From contig NMRA01000220.1 in the NCBI GenBank assembly GCA_002633005.1, positions 267,689-331,688 of the forward strand: 64,000 bases of DNA. Reading direction: 5' to 3'. The notes below the pieces were generated by a model. It saw nothing but the letters and a program-made list of their open reading frames with translations. It was not told where the DNA came from and searched no databases. Shown in pieces: positions 33,857 to 44,858 of this stretch (the stretch's first letter is position 1; each line of letters opens with the position of its first letter). This DNA is from Phoronis australis (lineage: Eukaryota > Phoronida > Phoronidae). A program made the translations under genes and the position numbers.

Positions 33857-36800
33857 ACAAAGACGTTAACAAGACTATTCACTTTGGCCGCCGCCATTAT
33901 TGTTTCATAGACCTTGGCGACATCTAACGGATGTATGTGCACCGACGAAGTACGCGAGGCGTCGGCTACCATGGACATGGCCGATTTTAGTTTGTCAAAT
34001 TCAAAATTGTGAAGTGTCTTTGTTTAAAACATTCGAGGACATAATATAAGAACAGTGTAATGGAAAAATACGCATAGACAAAATATAGAATAAACCAAGA
34101 AAAATATTGGCCAGCAAAAGTAATATAAATTACGAGAAATACATAATAAGCGAGAGGATGACTCAGTAATCAAAGGTGAGTAGATGACGTTTTCTAATAA
34201 TATAGCTAAAAAGTGAGTCTCTTATTCTGCATCCGCCATATTTTCCTTGTTTTTTCAATTATTTTTCAAAGCGACTTGACAGATTCTGATGAAACTTCAT
34301 AGTACAGTATTTAAATTTATGGCTGGGATACACCAGCAACCTTTCATTTTTGGACGAATTTAAGTGATATGTCGTCCCGTTTTAAACAAAATCATCGCTT
34401 TTTGTGCAATTTGACTTCATTTCGAAGTGCATATTTATTTCTATGATGGTATGGACTCCTGTGCATAGTAAATATTAATTGCATGGCTTAGCATGCTGTC
34501 ATTGGAAGTGTTGAAGGAAGTGTTCTTTTAAAGGCATATTGAGCCCCACATCGGTGAGTACTTCAGTAGTATGTGTGTTACCTTGGAAACCCCGTTACTC
34601 TCAGTGACGATGTCGTTTGTTTAGAGTTTTGTTTTGACACGGGCATTAAAGTCCTTATCTTAAAATGCCAATGTGGCCCCAGTATCCGAAAATACTTAAT
34701 AAATAAAGTCTTATTTTCGATACCCTTTCGTTATATTATTTTCGCCTGTCGTTCCACAAGCGTTTTTACCTGTATTTGACCTTCTACCGGCTGTCATCGG
34801 TTATTTCCGTAACCACATTTCCGGCTCATCAGTTCAAGAACTTGTCCTGAACGCCACCATTTTTTCCTTGTAACTGAAAGTGCTATCGGTAGCTCGAAAA
34901 GTCTTAATTATTTTGTTTTATTGGGAATATCTCGTGATTCGTTTTTTTTTTGTGTATTTACAGTTCGTAATTAGCGGTCGTTAATTTTTTTTTGAAATAT
35001 TACGCGTACTTTTGTTTATTATGTTGAAATAGCATAGGTGTTTAGTTCCTGTTACACTGTATGTAGGGCGGTCGAACATATTTTTTTCGTTTTGAATTTC
35101 TTATTCCTTTTTAAAAAGTACTTTACTATCATCGGAAAGATAATGCATCCTACCCAGTAAAAATCGAAAATTATCAAAATCGGGGCCAGCAGTGCAAAGT
35201 TATTGCAGTTTTTGTGGCGAAATTTGGGTCACTTTGTTTGGATGGGGTTGGCCATCTTTGACGACAGCGGAATATGTTACGAGTTTAAAACTTTGTGTAA
35301 ATTGATTTAGCCAACAATTTACGGTAAAATTTAGTGAGACATATCTTTACTTACAGTACTATTCTGCACGATTCAACAGTATTCACCAGCCTCGCAGTTG
35401 TTTCTTATTAAGTGATAAATGTGCTCACTGGAGACACCGACAATATGGCGGCTTTTGCCGAACTGAAAGGCATGTTCAACCGGTTACTTTGTAATTTATG
35501 AAGATTTAACGTTGATACATTTTGACAAACGTTGCTAGAAAAAAGGAACTTTGCTCAATTTTCGTGTTTTTGTGCAAAATATAAGGTATATTCGAATTAT
35601 TTTACTGTGAATTTCTCATTCAGGTGATCTTACACTAAGCTAAAAATTAGTTGAAATAATTTTGAAATGGTTTTTTGTTTGACTGTCAACTGCTGTTCAA
35701 GGCTTGATTAGGTGCCAAGAATGATTCATATTTTTCTAAATTTTAAGTCTAAATTGCTTTGAAGTTATGTTTTGTAACTTGTTGCTTTCTTAATTCAGGT
35801 TATCAAGTCAACAATATGAAGAATCTTAATTAGAGAAATAGTCTATGTTGGATTGTGAAGCTTCAAGCCTCCAATTCTTGTTCCTTGCAACTTCATATTT
35901 TTTAAATCATGCTTGTCAAGTTCTGGTGTAAGGAAACACTATTCGGTCACCATGGTAATAGGAACTGAAACCAATTATAGAGTTCCGGCTGAAAGCACTT
36001 GATTTTGATTTGAACTGTGTAATACCTAAATGATTAAATCATAATTGTCCTCGGATTTTTTTTCTTTCATTTCAATGATTGAGTGACGAAAGCATGATAT
36101 AATTAGCTTGCCGTAAATGATATGTTCACTAGCATCTTCAGGAAACATTTCTTGATGCCTTGGGTTTACTATTATTTCAATAGATTAATTCATAATTGTA
36201 AAAAACATCATACAGTTCAAAACCAAGTTTACTGGTAAATTTTCATGTGATGGATTTTTGCAATTCTGCCATTGAGATTGCCACCTCTACTCAATTTACA
36301 ATTATCGATGTGGTTCAGTTGTAAGGTCACTTCCATCGTACTCACTGTTTAATAAATAAAAAATGATAACATTTTGTATTGGACTCGTCATACTTATTTG
36401 CTCGAACGATCCCACTATTTGGAGAAATAGGAAAAGGTCTGCCTCAGTCAGAGAAGCACCGGGTCCGATCGGCTGAGGGGCCCGAGTCCGGCAAATAATT
36501 TCTCTCAAAATTTATTCGCTTCATTTCGTCAGCAATTTCGATAAAATTGTCCGTATTTTGATTTTATTAACGTTAAGGCGCGCTGTCGATTATATTATGC
36601 CCGTTGTAGGCTGGTAACAGACACTGCTTCAGTCGCACAGACAGCGTATACTAAGCCTGGATTCCTGAATGAATTGTACTTCCGGGTTCGCGGTAAGTTC
36701 AAAATGGCGGTATATTCTTCGGGTCCGAATCGTGAGTTGCGCGTTTATTTAAACTTTATTTTATTACGGATTGTGTATTAGTTATGGGGTAGGCACTTCT

Positions 36801-38160
36801 TGGATCCTTGTAACATCCTCTAACCATGTAATAAGGGTTAACAGCGTGTGCTTCTTGGACTTTAAAACATCTTACTTTGAACTTGGCCATTTTTACTTGC
36901 CGACCTAGGTTGAATATGGCTTTAGCTAACTGCTGATGGTTGATTTTAAAAAATCCGAATGGTTTACGAGAGCTTGTTTCATGAAACAGTAACAAATAGC
37001 GTCTCCAATATGTTCCCTAAATCCACTGCGTATTTTTGAGCTTTCTACATTGAATTCCATTATGATTGAAAAGAAGTAGGAATCTTCTCATGCAACGCCC
37101 CTAATACAAGTACTGAGTACCTAAATATTTTGGCTGGATTAAGGGCTCAGTTTTTAGTTATATTGTTAGAAAATGTCACCACAAGTCAATAGAGGAGCTC
37201 GTAATGAAGATAAAATGATAGGAAAATATTACAACTATGAGTACAGAACGAAGCGGATATGCAAAAGATTCAGGCAAGTCAGTTGACCACAGGCGGATCC
37301 AGGGGGTCAAAGGTGTCCGGACCCCCATTTTCCCTTGATTTTAGTTATATCAAATCTGGAATTTTCAAATTGTTGACTTGGAACATCCTTCCTAAAAATC
37401 TTCGATCTGACCCCACCCCCTTTAAAAAGCCTGGATATGCCCTTGTTGAGTCGCTATTTAGGAGTTTTTCATGCAACTAGACACAGACATCCCTGCTTGA
37501 ATGTAGAATGTCGTAAGATGTGAATTTTTGAAACAAACATCTAAACCCGTGTAAAGACGGCGTAAGAGGGCAGTTTTTGGACGTTGACGTAGGAAACATT
37601 TGATGGTAGGGGGAGGAGAGTCTGTTAATTTTTCAATTTTATTTCAAAACAAATTTTGTGTGTTAAAAGTTTTGGTAATTCATTAAGATATTAACACCTG
37701 GAATAGTTGAGCGCAGAAGGCTATCTCCGCCCCCAACTTTTTTGTTGAGGGGCGCCCCACCCCCCGTTTTTTGCTCCTACCTCTCCTTCAGCAGATCAGT
37801 CTTATGTTTATTACTTCCCTGACCCCCTTGGACAAAGTCCTACAGGTTCTGTACCTGCCCACCCTCCAATCATCTACTTCCCCAGAACACCTCTCATTAC
37901 TGAGTTACCCTTTTCCTTATGATGTATTTCTTGTAATTTATATTACCTTTGCAGCCCAAATTTTGTCTTGGTGTACTCTATATTTTGCCTATGTGTATTT
38001 TCCACAAGACTGCTCATATTTTTGTTCTCAATATTTTAAACAAAGACACTCCACAATTTTGAGTTTGACAAACTAAAATCGCCTCGCCGCCTACTTTGTC
38101 GGCGCACACGGTCCATCACACAATAATGGCTGCGGTGAATAGTCTTGTTAACGTCTTTGT
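33857..38160. mobile_element. 4.3-kb element with about 200-bp terminal inverted repeats, no coding region
   Basis: The left end ACAAAGACGTTAACAAGACT is repeated in inverse orientation at the right end (38160 backwards). Similarity continues through GCCATTATTGT, GATTTTAGTTTGTCAAA and AGTGTCTTTGTTTAAAA to about 34105 and 37960. The outside flanks CCCTGA (33851-33856) and CCCTAA (38161-38166) fit a 6-base target duplication with one mismatch. Inside I see no transposase frame; a small MITE (37288-37445) has landed in it. Probably a non-autonomous derivative of an unnamed family; a diverged relative lies at 5270. Confidence 0.8.
37288..37445. mobile_element. 158-bp MITE inside the 4.3-kb element
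   Basis: The ends CACAGGCGGATCCAGG and CCTGGATATGCCCTTG are imperfect inverted repeats. The flanks TTGAC and TTGAG suggest a 5-base duplication. The ends resemble the CAG..CTG MITE family, but the interior (TGTCCGGACCCCC, GACCCCACCCCC) differs. Confidence 0.6.
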
Positions 38161-38165
38161 CCCTA

Positions 38166-39750
38166 ATCACTGTTGAGACAGAGAGTGGCAGTCTATCCGT
38201 ATGAGGATCATTTCCGGTAGAGGAGTACTCGTCGACAGTTGGCAGTAAATGTTATGTCGTTGCTTATTCCGTCTCTCCAAACTATACACATTTTATCCAC
38301 AAAATTGGCATTACGGAAATAGGCTCCATTAAAAAGAGTTGTTGTGAGTCTAGTTTCAGCAATTTCTTTGTTCATTTTCAACCGTCTACATTTGTCTTTT
38401 TACATGTATATAGGCTCTAATTGTTAGGACTGTTGAGTTTGGGCGACATTTAGTCGCGTTTCTTTGTCGTTCTTCCTGTTTGATCTGATCTATGAAAAAT
38501 AGACAAACACCGAATACGCTATAAACACGTTTTTTGTAATTTCAAATCAAGCCTGGTATCATGTTTTAACCTAAAAGAAAAAAGTTACGCTTTGTATTGA
38601 GTATAATTTTTTCATAACCATACGTGCAGCGACTATGATGTCATGCTTCAAGAGATTCAGGGCTCAATACGGGTTGCCCGATTGCCCGTGTATATTTACA
38701 TTTTACGTCAGGCAAGTGGAATTTGAAAAATACCTGCCCGGTGGGCAAGTTAAAAAGCAAGCCGCATAGGCAAGTACATGTAGATCCTCAAATTAACTGC
38801 TCAGCAGTTGCTCCAAAGTAACAAACCCCCACACAAACCTAAATACCGTCGAAAAAGCCCCGGTGGCGGTCAAACGAACTCCTGTCAGGAAAATTGAATG
38901 AGTACATGCACGGTGCTCCTAACTTGTTCGATTCTATAGCCCAACATCAAGTTGGGAAGAACACCCATGTAGCCAATATCTTACACGACTGATGAACTCC
39001 ATTCTGGCAGTTTTGGTTGGAGGGTCAGCTCTCTTTTGTTCGACAATTGCTCTAATCTGCAGTAGATCATATCTACACTGACGGCCGGGCTGTGCTGCTA
39101 AAATAAAAGTTAAGTTATAACATATTTGAACAAAAACCAAGAGCATTTCTGAAATCCTCGTCAAATGATGATCATGTTTACCTTTTGAATTGCCAAACTT
39201 GCCCATAAACTACAACCGAAATTGCTACAATGTTTTTTCTGAATGTACCAATTCGCTCTGGGTTTGATTGTGTTCACACGTGCTCTATAATAAGCCTGGT
39301 AGATAACTGGCCAGGCTGTTGTCATACCAGACAAAAGACTGTGCTTGGCAGTTAACAAAGAAGCTAGATGTTATCACACACTCACAACCCTGTACGTCTA
39401 GTAAAGTCACTGAACGGAAAAACGCCGCCATGTGCACTGATGACGCCCGCGGTCAAATTCTTTCGATTCTCTCAACGAGCCCTACTATGCATCCAATCAG
39501 TTTCAGAATAAGCGCAGTAAATGAATGACCACATATTTTCTACACTAGTTTTAAATGCCGGGTGGCTATTCAGGGGAATTCTAAAGGAAGCCCTTATGAA
39601 ATCCTGGCTCCCGGGGGCTACTCCAAAAGAAGAGAAATACGGGCTTGTGGCTTGGAAGGGTGACTTTTTTCACGTTCTACTTATCAAAAATGTTACTATT
39701 TATTGAAAATAAAAGTATTGACATTATTATGACTGTGTTTTCCTTTGAAT
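38166..39750. other. No gene seen
   Basis: Sequence between two large elements. Open frames are up to 90 codons, without splice context or recognisable motifs. A short stretch near 38690-38780 repeats TGCCCG and GGCAAGT in different arrangements. Confidence 0.4.
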
Positions 39751-39763
39751 TTAAAGGAGAATG

Positions 39764-39920
39764 CAGGGGCGGATCCAGGATTTTGAGTTGGGGGGAAGGA
39801 CAGAGTATTAGCCAGGGTTTTGCCGGTCAGACATTCACACCCCCGAACTGCCAAATGGAATTTGGGAGAATTTTAGGGGGGCTGTGGTCCCCTTGCCCCA
39901 ACCCTCTAAATCCGCCACTG
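39764..39920 (+). mobile_element. MITE, CAG..CTG-type family, 157 bp, inside Kolobok copy 3
   Basis: It starts CAGGGGCGGATCCAGGATTT and ends CTAAATCCGCCACTG. It is flanked by GAATG on both sides (39759-39763, 39921-39925). Taking it out restores GAGAATGCCACC, the Kolobok family end, so insertion and 5-base duplication are directly visible. Confidence 0.9.
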
Positions 39921-40036
39921 GAATGCCACCTCATTGTATTAGTCTTTTTTACCGTCTTAATCGGTCTATATCCACATCACCTCGTACCCGGTCGATCTTA
40001 CCTCACCGAGAGATGTCGCGTTAACCTGTGAGGAAG

Positions 40037-40307
40037 ATGAGAAACGACGCAGCGACGCCAGTGGTTCTTCTGCAGAGTGAGTGCCGCTATGGTGTGGTAT
40101 TAATCATTCCCGCTTGTGCGAACTATGAAGCTGCGAGAAATGCGGGTATATAATTTTTTTCGGCTTCCTCGAGAGCCCATAATGCTTCGGAAGTGGCCCG
40201 CGGTAGTGAAGAATGAAAAGTACGCCGTTAATACCAAGTATGAGGCCGTGAAAATTCTCCGTGTCTGTCAGTGGCTACACTTTGTCAGACCGGTTGTTGA
40301 TCAGTAG
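40037..40307 (+). pseudogene. THAP-domain transposase N-terminus, Kolobok copy 3
   Basis: From ATG 40037 one frame leads to PACANYEAARNAGI and then a stop. A shifted frame continues FFRLPREPIMLRKW, VVKNEKYA and KYEAVKILRVC. Together they cover a THAP zinc finger: possible first Cys pair, F..LP motif, W, and the third Cys; the His is out of frame. It starts about 120 bases from the family's right TIR once the MITE is removed. Broken by at least one frameshift and one stop. Confidence 0.65.
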
Positions 40308-40524
40308 TTTGCCACGAAACCATAAACAATTACCTCACAATTAATTCAAGGAGTGAGAACATAACGTTTTATATAACCTATTTGATGACTGACTCGTTCG
40401 TCAGATTTCTGTTTGGTCCTCTGGGAGTAGGATGTTTTCGCCAGTTCTTTTTCTCAGCCCTAAAAAACATCGTAAGCACACCTCTGTTTAGATGCGGTAC
40501 AAAATTAGGATTGTCTGTGACTCA

Positions 40525-40856
40525 TCTGCACTTTTCCAAGAAGGCGTACTACTTGCAGAATTTCGTGGCAGCAAACGCAAGCGTCAGTCGTTTCCATTAT
40601 CGTACCTGCAGTTGGCTCCGCAGTCATTCAAACGGTTTTCGGAATTATCCATGTGTTCCGTTGTCTGTGCACGTTCACAGAGCCTCTCAATTATTTCTTG
40701 ATCAATGTATTCCGGTTCGAACTGATAGCCTGTGGAACCTAACGATCGACCAGCGAAGTCTTCGTCGGATGAGCACTCGTCTAAGCCGGGATTGCGAGTT
40801 GCCACGTTGACGTTTATTATAATTGTGCTTTCTGTTTCAAAATGAATTATTCTCAC
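40525..40856 (-). pseudogene. P2X7 C-tail-like Cys-rich protein, Kolobok copy 3
   Basis: From ATG 40856 the - strand frame reads LDECSSDEDFAGR, STGYQFEPEYIDQEIIERL and NRLNDCGANC. One shift near 40600 continues METTDACVCCHEILQV. The order GYQFEPE, then C.CG.C, then CVCC.E is that of the Cys-rich, zinc-binding cytoplasmic domain of P2X7 receptors (also found alone in many invertebrate genes). No channel part is present. It faces the THAP gene of the same element, as in copies 1 and 2, so it seems to be part of the transposon. One frameshift; probably dead. Confidence 0.65.
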
Positions 40857-41995
40857 CCCAACCGATGTTTATATAAAACTGAAACAAAACGACCTGTCTC
40901 CTTAGATACAATTTGTAATGCGTTAGAGTGTTCGTGAGTGCAAATGTTTTGAGAAGCCAGCAATGAACAAATCACTGCGTTACCGGCTTTTTTGCAATAA
41001 ACTAATTGACCGGGCACCAAGCCCGTGTTAGCGCATGCTAATTCAGTGTTTGCTGACAGAAAGCTGTTGTGAAACAATAACTAGATTTATATCCTACGGT
41101 TAGATGTTAGGGGAATCTCTATTTAGATATTCATATACATTATTCGAATCATTGTTGCTGTACAACTTTTGCCCTGACATTTCTGTGGAAGGCGGCCCCC
41201 GGCGACGAGCTAGTACAATGTAAGTAAATTTGCAGTTTCGTGGCTAATTCCCCAAAATAATTACTTGCACATTTTTCTTTGGCTCACTAGTATATTCTTT
41301 TCGTGACTGGAAGTTTAATTTCCAACTTTGGCTGGTACATGTATATGTTCGTTTTGTCTTCAGTCCGGCCGCGATGGGACTGATCGTGTTATTCCGAGCC
41401 ACTGGCCAGGATAACAAGCGTTTTGTGTGTTAAGAATTGAAAACAAATCGCATGTCTAAAATTACAACACACAGCTATGTTCTCCTGTGCATTTCACGGA
41501 CAAATAATTCTAATTTATCACCGAACAGAAACGAAACTCCCGCGACCGATCTTGGTAAATTGGCCTATCGAACTTTGTAGGCTGCGGTACGTTCATATAC
41601 CTGAAAATCCGTAACAGCGAAATAAAGTGGCACGTTTGTTAAATAACTCGATGTATTTTTAAAGATTTTACATCAAATTTTGATGATTTATTGGTGTAAA
41701 ACGATGAATTCAAGCGATTAGCTGACACCAATAAGCGTGTTGTGAACTGCTGAACAGATTGCATTCGAAGTTCTGACCTCATTGGTTAAGTTTAAAATCT
41801 CTGTCTACCGTCAGGTGTCAGGTAAAAGGGCTGTACTTGCTGTTATCATAGACTATAGTACATGGACCGCCAACTCCGTATACTTTCAATGAACGAAATC
41901 TGTGAGCTTACGCACAAGCCCTTACGTCATTATTCACTGGCGACACCTGGCAAATTTTCTGGTACAATTTCCGGCAAGTACGTCGTCTGCTAATC

Positions 41996-42190
41996 ATGGT
42001 CGGCTACTGTGTGGCTGGTTGTTCGGCCACACACGCGAAATGCAAAGGAATTAGCTTCCATACCATCCGAAGACCCCATAATCGGCTGTGGGAAGAAAAC
42101 CTTACTTCTTGTGTCAACTTGAATGGCAATTGTTTCAGCAATAAGACTTTATGCATTTGTTCAAGGCACTTCGAAGATGAATGTTTTTAA
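41996..42190 (+). pseudogene. THAP zinc-finger exon of the P-like element
   Basis: The 64-residue frame MVGYCVAGCS... has C5-x3-C9, FHTI at 21-24, W32 and C55-x2-H58 followed by F: the full C2CH signature of a THAP DNA-binding domain, ending HFEDECF. It may be exon 1 of a transposase or host-like THAP gene. A stop follows at once and no downstream exon was found, so it is probably a remnant. The 5' end recurs in the short derivative at 31082. Confidence 0.7.
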
Positions 42191-44363
42191 GAGACTCTAC
42201 TACTTAATCCTGTCTTCACAAATCCATTTTGTTTTCTCCGTTTTGATGAAAACTATCTGGTAAACTTTTTGACGAAAATTATCCACTAAATTTCTTCCAA
42301 AGGTAGTGACTCGTAACCTCTTGTCCTTACGAGGAAGTTCAGCCATAGCCTAGTGAGCGAATTAACCAAATTACTCTTCGCTGGCCCTCATCAGACGGTT
42401 GGTCTCAGCAGAATGCGCACACTTGGCCAGGATTTGGATCAGCAATTTCAACAAATTCACATTCGTGTACAAATAAATAGAACGCTGATAAAACCTTTAA
42501 CATAAATAAAGATTACATTAATACTTCATAAGTAACCACCCGGACCAGACAAAATCTATCTCGCAATTCAACAGCAGGTTACACACTCATTTCATGTCGA
42601 ATATATGCCGCACAAAATCTCTCGACTGCAGTCTATGAAAATGTAACCAACTTCTTTGAAAACATGGAACAGGAACACCAGAGGGGTGTAAAAGTTGTTT
42701 TTGTTATTCAATGTTAATTTTTTTGTAAGCGGACATATTTTTTTTTAAATTTCCGCCTTAAGTCCTTACTTAAGCCTTTCAAACGAACGTTTGACGAAAA
42801 CAAAATTCTTCAACCAGTTTTGTAAAGTCCTATGCCACCTGTAGGGTACATAATGAGCCAATCCCACTCCTAATGTAACAAAAGGGTCCCGTGCATAAAG
42901 GATACTAAGTATTGCCCTTCTGAAATACTACCGTATGCGCCCTAATAAGCGGCCAGGGTGCTTAGAAAAACCCGCTTCAGGAAGGGGGCGCTTTATAGCC
43001 CAAAAGTGGTTGAAACCCGGTCTCCGAAACAGGTGAAATCGTAAGCTACCATTCATCAAAGTTACGCTCTGTGACACATCTGTAACCTATGAACAGAGTT
43101 TCTACAAAACTGCAGTGCATTGCTATCAAACTTTGTTGTCAACTTACGAGCATTTTTCAGAAAATACCACTGCCAAAAATTGCCGTGAATCAGGTTTCAA
43201 GCTCCTCAGCTTGTTTTAACTATATATTAATAAACCATAAAAATGGTTCCAAGTGATCAGTGCAATGCCTGCGCACGTCTAATAAATGTGTATCATACAG
43301 CTCCTGATTCAAACAAAGGTCTGTTTTTTAATTTTGGTCCGGTATAAATAACGCCACAGACCTGGAAATCCAGCGAAACACTTCTACCTTACAAATCTGA
43401 CAATCCCTAGTCTCAGAAAATTTAAGCACCCTGCAAAAGATACTAATGATGAAATTCTGGTGATGATAATCACCCACTTTGTTTATTTACTTCACCTCAA
43501 TTTGAAATACTTGGTAAAATGAAGCCCATTCGAGTAAGCATCATGTCGGTCCCAATGCCAACCCAATATATGATAGAACCCAACAAGCTCAAGTTGCAGT
43601 CAAATCAGGATAGGCATAAATAAGGAAATTTACTGTATCAACAGATTGGCCAAATAAGAATAAGATACAAAGTGTTGCTACAGTGCACACGTGCACGATA
43701 CTTGGTCTATTATTTTCCCGCCGTAAATGCATTAACCAATCAGATCACCAATGGCGCAAAGTTTTCGAAAACGGCTCGATTTTTAGGGAGTCCTGTTTTA
43801 CTGTTCTATTTATTTTCAAAACTTTATTGTGTAACATTTAGTTTACTTTCTGTTCAACTCAATGAAGCCACCTAATATGAATGCATTCAACACAATTAAT
43901 GCATTGTAAAAACCAAAAGTTATGCTCTATCAACGTTAGACAAAATCAGTACACCCCTTTCTTAAAACATGGGTTAAAAGTTAGAAACAAAGGACACAAG
44001 TTTCCATCACTTGTAACGTCGATTTTCGACATTGATGTGGGGGAGGAACATCAGTCTGGCGACAGCAACACGGAATCGCACGAAGGCGATGATTTTCAAA
44101 ATTTGATTCGTTTTCGTATTATGTCTTTTTTCCCTATGGTTCAGGGCTACTTCTGAATCCAGGAACAAGAACTGAAAAAGGCAGGGTTCGTGAAAACTTT
44201 GGAGAACGGTAACATTTACATAAGGTGTTACAACTGTCATCGATATTCAGTTGTCATCTCCTCTGTTTTCATCCAACCTTCCCAGATGAAAACTTGAATG
44301 AAGAGGACCTTCAGTACTTGAGTGAGCATGGTATACTGTGTGATTTATGTTGAATTATTCAAC

Positions 44364-44420
44364 GGTTCTTTTAAGAACCATTTCACGCTATACCTACAAC
44401 TAACGGCCCTGTTAAGGGCC
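44364..44420 (+). promoter_or_regulatory. Two tandem histone-type 3' stem-loops without a histone gene
   Basis: GGTTCTTTTAAGAACC (44364-44379) and GGCCCTGTTAAGGGCC (44405-44420) each have a 6-bp stem and 4-base loop. AAC precedes and CCA-type bases follow, as in replication-dependent histone mRNA 3' ends. A purine-rich AGAAGAA follows the second. No histone reading frame lies upstream; the frame just before reads DENLNEEDLQYL and stops 10 bases before the first stem. Could be a captured histone 3' end or chance hairpins. Confidence 0.5.
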
Positions 44421-44858
44421 ACTCAACACTTCCCAGAAGAACTGCTCACTTGAGAATGTTGATATATAAACATGCCTTTCTTAGTTTTCTCAGTAGGCCT
44501 ATGTGAACCATAAATCAAAAACTGCTGCTATTGGGCAAGCAGACGACAGTCGGCACCGAAGTTTGAATTTTGTAATTAATTACCTGTAGCATTGCCAAAA
44601 GTACTCACAATACCAACACTTCTACTATTGAAAGACTTTGAAAAGCGTTTCAATGCCGAAATTAATATTTTTTCGTTGTTTTGGACAGTAAAGTAGATGC
44701 AAGTATTTCTCGTCAAAATACACTAACCGGAAACTGCATCAGAAAGGTCAGGAGAGCTTAGCTCAGCACGTAAGAATATGCCGGAGTTGCGAATCTGTTG
44801 TCTATAATCTATGCTGTCTAAATTGATACAAACTAGGTTTTTTGGGTGGCATTCTCCT

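Larger units (their letters stand above)
41847..44813 (+). mobile_element. P-like DNA transposon with THAP exon, nested in Kolobok copy 3
   Basis: The left end CATAGACTATAGTACATGGA and the inverse of the right end (CATAGATTATAGACAACAGA) match at about 22 of 32 positions and share AACTCCG at positions 26-32. Flanks CTGTTAT (41840-41846) and CTGTCTA (44814-44820) could be a decayed target duplication. Length (2.97 kb), 31-32-base ends and a 5' THAP exon fit the P superfamily, but a catalytic domain was not recognised between 42.2 and 44.3 kb. The host Kolobok sequence resumes on both sides. Confidence 0.7.
39755..44858 (-). mobile_element. Kolobok-like DNA transposon, copy 3 (reverse, with two nested insertions)
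   Basis: It lies in inverse orientation to copies 1 and 2. The left boundary TTAA (39751-39754) is followed by AGGAGAATG; the right end is GGGTGGCATTCTCCT followed by TTAC, a decayed TTAA. A 157-bp MITE sits 9 bases inside the left end (39764-39920), and a 2.97-kb P-like element (41847-44813) sits about 45 bases inside the right end. The remaining 2 kb matches copy 1 reversed: THAP gene (+), P2X7-tail-like gene (-), then the non-coding half. This copy keeps more of the P2X7-like gene than the others. Confidence 0.85.

Noticed and set aside
43881-44350. Histone gene upstream of the two stem-loops
   Set aside because: None of the three + frames shows H1, H2A, H2B, H3 or H4 motifs; only the stem-loops look histone-like.
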